Made by a program: the position numbers and the translations under genes | Part shown: in pieces, positions 32,885 to 39,276 of the stretch | Layout: each line of letters opens with the position of its first letter | How positions within the stretch are numbered: the stretch's first letter is position 1 | Assembly: GCA_003566455.1 (NCBI GenBank) | Contig: PXDF01000121.1 | Span: 1 to 39,276, forward strand | Length of the DNA stretch: 39,276 nt | Reading direction: 5' to 3' | Source of the DNA: Desulfonatronovibrio sp. | Lineage (GTDB): Bacteria > Desulfobacterota > Desulfovibrionia > Desulfovibrionales > Desulfonatronovibrionaceae | The notes under the pieces: model-generated | What the model was told of the DNA's origin: nothing | Databases searched by the model: none | Seen by the model: the letters and a program-made list of their open reading frames with translations, nothing else

Positions 32885-34669
32885 TTACAGACCCATGGAC
32901 ATCAGACGGTCGGTAACGTCACGGAAGAGAACCATGAACATAAGCCAGGCCACAAAAGCGGTAAGCATAAGGTTGAAGCTCTGTCCGCAGACGTAGAGAA
33001 TCAAGGCCTTGCCCCCGCGCAAAGGTTCCCTGAGCTCTCGGTAGCTGATGCTAAGACCTATGCTCACAAAGGCGATGGCAAAGAACCAGCCGCGCAAGCC
33101 GTTGGCCCAGGACAGAACCCCATTGTTGATATTGGCGTAGGCCCAGTCTGCACCGGCGGATTGGGCCAGCAGGGTCATTACGATGGACGCGCCGATAAAC
33201 CCAAGGATGAACTTGGGGAAACGGTACCAGATCTCGTAAAGGGCTCCGGCAGCGGTGAATTTGATTTGAGCGGCCCCGGCAGCGCAGGCCCTTTCGGGTT
33301 CCACCCTCAGACACCAGTAAGCGGCCACTCCAAAGGCCATGACACCGATCATAACGTTCTGGACCATCTTGATGGTGGCGGCCACGTACATTGCTTCCGG
33401 ACCGATCAATTCACCAGCTGCCACAACCGACCCTGTGTTGTCAACTGTACCGCCCAGCCAGGCCCCGGCCCAGACAGGGTGCATGCCGACCCAGTTGGCG
33501 AACGCGGGCAGGGCGAAGATCATGACCACCACAAAGATCATGGACATGCCGATGGCCAGGGTCAACTCTTCTTTCTTGGCTCTGGAGGCTGCCGCCGCCG
33601 CGATGGCCGCGGACACACCGGAAACGCTCATGTCAGAGGAGACCGTGATATTAAGCTGTTTGGAAGGAACCTTGATCACGTTCTGGCCGAACCAGTAGGT
33701 TCCTATGAGCACAATGGGCGTTACCACCCAGGTGACGAAAATACCGGGCAGACCGACCATGATGATCAGGTTGACCAGGATGCTGGCGCCCAGAAGAACC
33801 AGACCGGTCTTGATAAAGTATTCGGTCTGGGCCGCACTTTTGAGAAACTTGGGTGTGCCTACAGTATTGGAGATAAGCATGCCCAGCACTATAGCCCACA
33901 AGACATAGGATAATCCGTAGGCCCGGACGGTCTCCTGATTGGCGATGACATAGGCAAGTATCGCCAGACCAAAAACAATGGGGAATCCCATAAAATACTG
34001 CTTCAGGTTATGACCCATGAACCTGCCGCCGACGGCAAAGATAAGGCCCATGACGACCATCAGCCCCAGCAGCGTGGGAATCCGGTTGAAAGGCTGGGTG
34101 TTTGCCGCACTTCTTGCGCTGGCATGGCTGCTCCGAGCCGAGCGCCATTCACCCAGAAGCGCCCTGGCCTCCTGGTTGAGCTGTGTATTCTGGAAATTGG
34201 CCTCTCTGGCCCTGTCTTCAGCTGCCTGGGCCCTGGCCCTGGCCTCATTCAAACGCTCAGTGGCCAGCTCCAGACGCTGGGCATTGGCCGCCCGGATTTC
34301 AGCTGCCGCAGCTTCGCTGCGATACAGGGCATCCAGCGGATTGTTGGTCCAGCGAGCGGGAGTGGCCAGCCAGCCGTGGAAGGTCTTCAACAGACCGTCC
34401 TCGCTTCGGGCCCTGACAGCGTTATACTTGGCCTCAGCCTCGGTGTAGGCGATAGTCCGGAAACCGGCCATCTCCTGTTCCTGCTCCATGGTCGCCCTGT
34501 ACTCGGACATGCTGGCCACGTCCGGTTTTGCAGCCATTGCGGCCAACAGAGCCACGATAAGAATCAGCCCGGCAAGCCAGATGGCCCACCAATCCTCGGT
34601 GGTGTACATCTGCTTGATCATGCTTTCCTTGGTTTCGGTGACAACATTCTGGGCTTCATTTTCTGCCAT
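32885..34669 (-). CDS. YeiH/UPF0324-type putative sulfate/sulfite exporter with N-terminal coiled-coil extension
   Basis: A 594-aa membrane protein. The C-terminal 400 residues (from about 200) match the YeiH/PF03601 family: about ten membrane segments, with AIVLGMLISNTVGTPKF, KTGLVLLGASILVNLI, SSDMSVSGVSAAIAAAAAS and WLGGTVDNTGSVVAAG. Family members are usually about 340 residues. Here a first membrane segment (WLAGLILIVALLAAMAA, residues 31-47) is followed by about 150 mostly helical residues rich in Ala, Glu and Arg (ATERLNEARARAQAAEDRAR). These would lie outside the membrane on the periplasmic side if the N-terminus is cytoplasmic. AAGGAGG before the ATG and a strong terminator suggest high expression. 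A sigma-54 promoter lies upstream. The exported anion is not known from sequence. Confidence 0.87.
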   Translation of the reverse strand: MAENEAQNVVTETKESMIKQMYTTEDWWAIWLAGLILIVALLAAMAAKPDVASMSEYRATMEQEQEMAGFRTIAYTEAEAKYNAVRARSEDGLLKTFHGWLATPARWTNNPLDALYRSEAAAAEIRAANAQRLELATERLNEARARAQAAEDRAREANFQNTQLNQEARALLGEWRSARSSHASARSAANTQPFNRIPTLLGLMVVMGLIFAVGGRFMGHNLKQYFMGFPIVFGLAILAYVIANQETVRAYGLSYVLWAIVLGMLISNTVGTPKFLKSAAQTEYFIKTGLVLLGASILVNLIIMVGLPGIFVTWVVTPIVLIGTYWFGQNVIKVPSKQLNITVSSDMSVSGVSAAIAAAAASRAKKEELTLAIGMSMIFVVVMIFALPAFANWVGMHPVWAGAWLGGTVDNTGSVVAAGELIGPEAMYVAATIKMVQNVMIGVMAFGVAAYWCLRVEPERACAAGAAQIKFTAAGALYEIWYRFPKFILGFIGASIVMTLLAQSAGADWAYANINNGVLSWANGLRGWFFAIAFVSIGLSISYRELREPLRGGKALILYVCGQSFNLMLTAFVAWLMFMVLFRDVTDRLMSMGL

Positions 34670-34779
34670 ACAAATATCCTCCTTGAAATAATTTAAAAAA
34701 ATGCTTCTACAATCCAGGGTGTTAACTTATAATCAAAAAAATGAGCTATTAATTCCCTGACTTTGACATGAAGTTTGTC

Positions 34780-34795
34780 AGCAAAAAACGAACCA
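34780..34795 (-). promoter_or_regulatory. Sigma-54 (-24/-12) promoter of the YeiH-type transporter gene
   Basis: On the minus strand TGGTTCGTTTTTTGCT fits the consensus TGGCACG-N4-TTGCW at all but two positions, with the required 10 bases between GG and GC. The expected start is near 34770, giving a leader of about 100 bases. The adjacent response regulator is a sigma-54 activator. The remaining spacer (34796-35047) is AT-rich and is a likely place for its binding sites. Confidence 0.7.
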
Positions 34796-35047
34796 ACATG
34801 GTCAACAACAAGCCTTAATATAGAAAAAAGCATATATTTCAAAATGTTAGATATTATAAGAAAAGAGGCGTTCTGGTCGTGAATCAGTAAATTTATCCTG
34901 TAGTGCAAACATAGGTTTACAAGCAGGTGCTAATCAGGGATTGCAATTTTTGCCGGATTGGGTTATTATATATTCAGGAGTGGAGCAGGCCGAAACATTT
35001 CGGCAAAGCTTGACACCTCAAAAATGCATAAAAAAGCGGGGGATACC

Positions 35048-37639
35048 ATGATGCGCTACGATAGCGGTACCAGCAGAGATGAAAGCGCCATTAAGCGTTC
35101 ATTCTATCGTAAGTCACTGGGTTTCAGGTCCAGGTTTCTCATCGGGACAGGTATGGCTTTGATGCTTGTTTGTTTTGCCGGGGCTTATTTTTTTTATGAG
35201 CGGGAAAGAAACCAGATGGAAAAACACGCTTATGAAAAAACAATGATGGTCATGGCTGCGGTGGAAGCCAGCCGAAAGTATGTACGTGATGAATTGCGTC
35301 CAAAGATGATACAGGAGTTTGGCAGCGATTATTTTAATGTCCAGGCCATGTCCACATCCTACGTTGGCCGGGCGGTTATGGAAAACTTCAACCAGGTTCT
35401 TGCTGATTACGAATACAGAAGAGTAGCCCAGAACGCCCGCAATCCCAATTCCGAGGCCAACAGTCTGGAACTGTCCATGATCCATTATTTTCAAGAAAAT
35501 CCTGAACATCAGAACTGGCAGGGGGTACTGGACGTTGGCGGGCAAAAGCAGTTCATGCGCTTCAAGCCTGTCTATTTTCAGGAATCCTGCATGACCTGTC
35601 ATGGAAATCCCCTGGACGCCCCCAGGGATCTCATCGCCTTATATGGGACTGAGAAAGGGTTTGGCAAAATAAGTGGAGATCTGGCCGGGGTCATGGCTGT
35701 CGGCATTCCGGTCCAGAAAGCATTGGCCGAGATCAAGGACCAGGCAGCATCAGTGTTTTTTTCACTTTTTCTGGGCGCGCTTATCTTTTACCTGATCCTG
35801 GCCTTTATTTTTAATCGGGCTGTAGTCAATAATCTGCGGGGAGTAATAAATATTTTCAAAGAGGAAGTTGAAGAAAAAAGTCTGCAGGATTTTCTACCAA
35901 AAGCCAGAGCCGGCGAAAACATGGATGAACTTGAGGAACTGACTGAAACTGCGGTGGTAATGTCCGAACACTTGCGTAACACCAAACTGGAACTGAAAAA
36001 ATACGCCCTGAACCTTGAACAGACAGTAGCTCAGCGAACCAAGGCCCTGCAGGAATCGGAAAATCTGCTTCAGCAGAAAGTTCTGGCCAGAAAGCAGGAA
36101 CTGCAAACCCTCAACGCCCTGGCCGAACTGACCACCCAGGCCGTGGCTCTGTCTGAAATTCTGCCGCAGGTCCAGCAGCGGACCTTGCAGGTCTTTCCTG
36201 CCAAGGGTTCAGGCATATATCTGTATGATGAAACTAAAGACGGCCTTTTTTTGCAATATCAGGAAAACGCCCCGGGCTTGCAGGAGGCTATACCAATGAA
36301 TACCCAAAATGATCCTGATGAGGACATCCAGCCTGCCAGCATGTGGGATTCAATTGCCAGAGCCGCATTCGGACATCCCAGCTTTTATGATTGCCGGAAG
36401 AACTCCGGCTGTCTGAATATCCCCCTTTACTGCCGGGGAAAGGTCCTTGGCGTAATGAGTTTTGTTGGGGTTGACTATGTTCAGATCACCTCTGAACAAA
36501 AGGAACTTCTTCTTTCCATTGGCCGCCAGATAGGCATTGCTGTTGAAAGCATCCAAAACATGGGGAAATTGCTCCAGAGCAAAGAACTTCTGCAGTCAGT
36601 CTTTGACGGGATCACTGACCAGGTTGTCTTGATGGACAAGGATTTCCGGATCAAAATGGTCAATAAGGCCTATACGGACCGCTATAATGTTGAAATGGAG
36701 GAAGTTATCGGCTTGAGGTGTTATGAAATTCACGGCAGCGGAGAGAGTCCTTGTTCTGATTGTGGATTGCAAGAGGTAATGAAGACCGGAAAGCCTATTG
36801 TTCAGGAAAGCACCTGTCCTGAACCTCATGGGGTCTTTCAGGTGCATTGCTATCCCAACCTGGATGAAGAAGGCAGGGTGGAAAGTATAATTCGATTTGT
36901 AAAGGAGATCACAGTCCAAAAACAAATGGAACAGAAAATCCAGCAGACTGAGAAAATGGTAGCCATGGGTCAGTTGGCAGCAGGGGTAGCCCACGAGATC
37001 AACAACCCTCTGGGTGTTATTTTGTGCTACACTGAATTGCTGAAGCGACAATTGACGGATTCAGCCCTGGGTCAGAAAGACCTGACCGTTATTGAAAAAC
37101 AGGCCCGCAACTGCAAACGCATCGTCAGCGATCTGCTGAATTTTGCCCGAAGCAGGGAAACAACAAAACAGCCGACTTCGGTCAACCAGACTTTGGTTGA
37201 AGTTCTGGGCATTGTTACAGAACAGTTTAAAAAGCAGGGAGTTAAAGTGGATCTGGAATTAGATCCAAACGTGCCCTTGCTTAATATGGACGTGAACAAG
37301 ATGAAGCAGGTCTTCCTCAATTTGCTTATGAATGCCCGTCAGGCCATGGATGCCCGTGAAGGCAGGCTGCTCATCACAACCAGTCATCTGCCCGAGGAAA
37401 AATCCATCAGAATAACCTTCTGGGACAATGGACAGGGTATCCCGGAATATATCCAGGACAAGATTTTTGACCCCTTTTTCAGTACCAAGCTTACAGGTGA
37501 AGGCACTGGTCTGGGTTTATCGGTCAGCTACGGAATAGTCCAGAACCATGGGGGCGAGATAATTGTCAGGAGCGAGCCGGGCAAATGGACTGAGTTCCAG
37601 ATTCACCTGCCTTTATCTGAAACTTGTGACAAAGTTTGA
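35048..37639 (+). CDS. Membrane sensor histidine kinase with haem-c-type periplasmic domain, GAF and PAS
   Basis: An 863-aa kinase. TM1 about residues 32-50 ([20 protein letters not shown]). The periplasmic DUF3365/Tll0287-like domain has the c-haem motif CMTCH (Cys181, Cys184, His185). TM2 is about 236-257, then come a HAMP-like region, a coiled coil, and a GAF-like domain to about 500. A PAS domain about 512-620 has cysteines in GLRCYEIHG and SPCSDCG. HisKA has phospho-His649 in AHEINNPLG. HATPase has [24 protein letters not shown] and GEGTGLGLS. It probably senses redox state or a small ligand at the haem. ATG 35048 was chosen because GGGGGA precedes it; longer in-frame starts exist to 34958. 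The cognate regulator follows 95 bases downstream. Confidence 0.9.
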   Translation: MMRYDSGTSRDESAIKRSFYRKSLGFRSRFLIGTGMALMLVCFAGAYFFYERERNQMEKHAYEKTMMVMAAVEASRKYVRDELRPKMIQEFGSDYFNVQAMSTSYVGRAVMENFNQVLADYEYRRVAQNARNPNSEANSLELSMIHYFQENPEHQNWQGVLDVGGQKQFMRFKPVYFQESCMTCHGNPLDAPRDLIALYGTEKGFGKISGDLAGVMAVGIPVQKALAEIKDQAASVFFSLFLGALIFYLILAFIFNRAVVNNLRGVINIFKEEVEEKSLQDFLPKARAGENMDELEELTETAVVMSEHLRNTKLELKKYALNLEQTVAQRTKALQESENLLQQKVLARKQELQTLNALAELTTQAVALSEILPQVQQRTLQVFPAKGSGIYLYDETKDGLFLQYQENAPGLQEAIPMNTQNDPDEDIQPASMWDSIARAAFGHPSFYDCRKNSGCLNIPLYCRGKVLGVMSFVGVDYVQITSEQKELLLSIGRQIGIAVESIQNMGKLLQSKELLQSVFDGITDQVVLMDKDFRIKMVNKAYTDRYNVEMEEVIGLRCYEIHGSGESPCSDCGLQEVMKTGKPIVQESTCPEPHGVFQVHCYPNLDEEGRVESIIRFVKEITVQKQMEQKIQQTEKMVAMGQLAAGVAHEINNPLGVILCYTELLKRQLTDSALGQKDLTVIEKQARNCKRIVSDLLNFARSRETTKQPTSVNQTLVEVLGIVTEQFKKQGVKVDLELDPNVPLLNMDVNKMKQVFLNLLMNARQAMDAREGRLLITTSHLPEEKSIRITFWDNGQGIPEYIQDKIFDPFFSTKLTGEGTGLGLSVSYGIVQNHGGEIIVRSEPGKWTEFQIHLPLSETCDKV

Positions 37640-37734
37640 CATTACTTGTTATTATTTAAAAGAAAAGCAAATAGCCAAGAAATAAGATTGAAAACAATTA
37701 TCCGAAAATTAATAAAGTAAAGGATTTTATCCAG

Positions 37735-39141
37735 ATGAAAGAATTATCATTGTTGATTATTGATGATGAAAAGGACATGCTGGACGGTTTGAAGCGGATA
37801 CTCCCATATGAACTGGAAAACACCAGAATCAGGGTGTCTTCAAGTCCGCTCCAGGCTCTGGAGCTGGTGTCCCGGAGTTCGTTTGATCTCATACTCATGG
37901 ATGTTCGAATGCCTGAAATGGACGGGATAGATCTTTTGGAACAGGTCAAAAAAATCGATCCTGGCATAACCATCATCATGATGACCGCTTACGGGAGCAT
38001 AGAAACTGCGGTTCAGGCCATTAAGATGGGGGCCTATGACTTTATCACCAAGCCTTTTGACATACCTGACCTGGTTAGAAATATCAAAAAAGGCCTTGAG
38101 AGAAGCAGCTTGCTCCGGGAAAACCTGAGTTTAAAACAGCGGATATCTGAAAAATCGGTTTTTGAAGATATGGTCGGCCAGAGTCCGCCAATGAAGAGAC
38201 TTTATGAAACAATCCAATCTCTGGCAGGCACGGACTATCCAGTCCTGATCAGGGGTAAATCCGGAACCGGCAAGGAGCTGGTGGCCAGGGCGATCCACTC
38301 CTTGAGCAACAGAAGTTCCAGGCCGCTGATAACCGTCAACTGCCCGGCTATTCCCGAACATCTTCTGGAAAGTGAGCTTTTCGGCCATAAAAGAGGTTCC
38401 TTTACCGGAGCCCACAAGGATCACAAGGGGCTTTTTTTGGAGGCAGGCGGTTCCAGCCTGCTTCTGGATGAAATCGCGGATATCTCTGTTTCGGTCCAGA
38501 CCAAGCTTTTAAGGGCTCTGCAGGAACAGGAAATAAGACCCCTTGGAAGCAACAAAAACATCAGGGTGGACGCGCGCATTCTGTCCACCACCAATCAGGA
38601 CCTTGAGGAAAAGATCAAAAACAAGAGCTTCAGAGAGGACCTGTTTTACAGGCTCAACGTGGTCAGCGTGTCGACTCCCTCCTTAAGAGAGATGCCTGAG
38701 GACATTCCTTTGCTCGTTCATCATTTCAACCGCAAGGTGGCTTTGGAACTGGGCTCGACCCCCAAGAAGATCTGCTCTTCTGTTCTGGAAGCCCTTATCA
38801 GGCGGGAATGGCCGGGGAATATCAGGGAGTTACAGAATTTCATCCGCAAAATGATTGTGTTTACTCCTGGGGACGAGGTGGACATGACCACGTTGAACGC
38901 TGTTGAAAATCAGGGCAACTCAAGTTCAACGGCAGGACTTACAGGCAGTTTCAGCCATACAGAGCCTTATTCCCAGGCCAAGTCCAGGGTGATCAATGAA
39001 TTTACTGAAGGTTATGTCCAGGAAATTCTTTCCAGAACCAACGGAAACATTTCCCAGGCCGCGAAGCTGGCTGGGATGAGCAGGGTTGCACTGCAGAAAA
39101 TAACCAGGAGACTGGAAATTGATACGGATAATTTTCGGTAG
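37735..39141 (+). CDS. Sigma-54-dependent response regulator (NtrC family)
   Basis: A 468-aa protein. Receiver domain: IIDDEKDM, phospho-acceptor Asp56 in LILMDVRMPEMDG, and KPFDIPDL. The AAA+ domain from about residue 140 has Walker A RGKSGTGKELVARAIH and ELFGHKRGSFTGAHKDHKG; the latter is the sigma-54 contact loop, GSFTGA instead of GAFTGA. It continues with LLLDEIADIS and LFYRLNVV. The Fis-type HTH at the C-terminus is NISQAAKLAGMSRVALQKIT. It activates sigma-54 RNA polymerase; the likely target is the promoter at 34780-34795, divergent from its kinase partner. Confidence 0.95.
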   Translation: MKELSLLIIDDEKDMLDGLKRILPYELENTRIRVSSSPLQALELVSRSSFDLILMDVRMPEMDGIDLLEQVKKIDPGITIIMMTAYGSIETAVQAIKMGAYDFITKPFDIPDLVRNIKKGLERSSLLRENLSLKQRISEKSVFEDMVGQSPPMKRLYETIQSLAGTDYPVLIRGKSGTGKELVARAIHSLSNRSSRPLITVNCPAIPEHLLESELFGHKRGSFTGAHKDHKGLFLEAGGSSLLLDEIADISVSVQTKLLRALQEQEIRPLGSNKNIRVDARILSTTNQDLEEKIKNKSFREDLFYRLNVVSVSTPSLREMPEDIPLLVHHFNRKVALELGSTPKKICSSVLEALIRREWPGNIRELQNFIRKMIVFTPGDEVDMTTLNAVENQGNSSSTAGLTGSFSHTEPYSQAKSRVINEFTEGYVQEILSRTNGNISQAAKLAGMSRVALQKITRRLEIDTDNFR

Positions 39142-39152
39142 CCTGTTGCCTC

Positions 39153-39276
39153 AGTAGCTTACTCCTGAAATGCTGTCATAAAAAACAAGAAAAGTTTTGA
39201 ACCGCAAAGTCGCTAAGTACGAAAAAGTTAAAGACGTTAAGCAGAGGTTTTGTCCAAAACCGGGACACGGTTTTGA
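39153..39276. repeat. Fold-back repeat element, copy B, cut by the window edge
   Basis: Aligns over its full visible length with 28041-28160: shared CTTACTCCTGA, AAAAAACAAGAAA, GAACCGC, TTAAGAC/TTAAAGAC and TTGTCCAAAACCGGG blocks. The first half of the TTGTCCAAAACCG hairpin and most of its partner arm are present. Confidence 0.87.

Noticed and set aside
32849-33913. Long plus-strand frame (354 codons) opposite the transporter gene
   Set aside because: His/Asp/Gly-rich low-complexity translation, typical of an antisense shadow of an alanine- and valine-rich membrane protein gene.

Overview
The window looks like chromosomal DNA of moderate GC from a Gram-negative anaerobe, most likely a deltaproteobacterial sulfate reducer of the Desulfovibrionales type. 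This rests on gene content and order: rpmH-rnpA-yidD-yidC-jag-mnmE leading into lpxB and a sugar oxidoreductase, a split glycine decarboxylase (gcvH-gcvPA-gcvPB), a periplasmic CXXCH-bearing DUF3365-type sensor kinase, frequent TTG starts, and several small proteins of the kind that recur in that group. No species name can be supported without a search. No rRNA, tRNA, CRISPR array or transposase gene was seen.

Layout. 1-1740 is the remains of a molybdate/tungstate uptake locus: the end of an ABC ATPase, then a modA 5' half joined out of frame to the 3' part of a MOT1-type molybdate permease, apparently by deletion. 1794-7732 holds mostly single genes: a TrmO-type tRNA methyltransferase, a small conserved protein, a PadR regulator, a VapBC-like toxin-antitoxin pair, a nitroreductase, an amidohydrolase, and a Gate-domain membrane protein with a small partner. 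A nested inverted-repeat element sits at 4877-5080. 7821-15499 is a long minus-strand housekeeping run: rpmH, rnpA, yidD, yidC, jag, mnmE, a small zinc-ribbon protein, lpxB and a Gfo/Idh oxidoreductase. It links ribosome and RNase P function, membrane protein insertion, tRNA modification and lipid A synthesis. rnpA has no ATG, GTG or TTG available and seems to start at ATT inside rpmH.

15810-19253 (minus) encodes gcvH, gcvPA and gcvPB. 19422-25065 (plus) encodes an ABC-F ATPase, a MutT hydrolase, and the ATPase and platform protein of a type II secretion/type IV pilus machine. 25117-28041 (plus) encodes MetF, Asd and a class IV aminotransferase. 28045-28260 is a fold-back repeat element, with a second, truncated copy at the right edge (39153-39276).

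Two parts are the most interesting. 29523-32509 contains a radical SAM/SPASM-like protein followed by three divergent paralogues of an unrecognised ~200-residue family, two downstream on the same strand and one convergent. 32554-39141 contains a YeiH/UPF0324-type putative anion exporter with an unusual N-terminal periplasmic coiled coil. A near-consensus sigma-54 promoter precedes it. Divergent from it are a haem-c-type sensor kinase and a sigma-54-dependent response regulator. Together these read as a self-contained redox- or sulfur-responsive export circuit.
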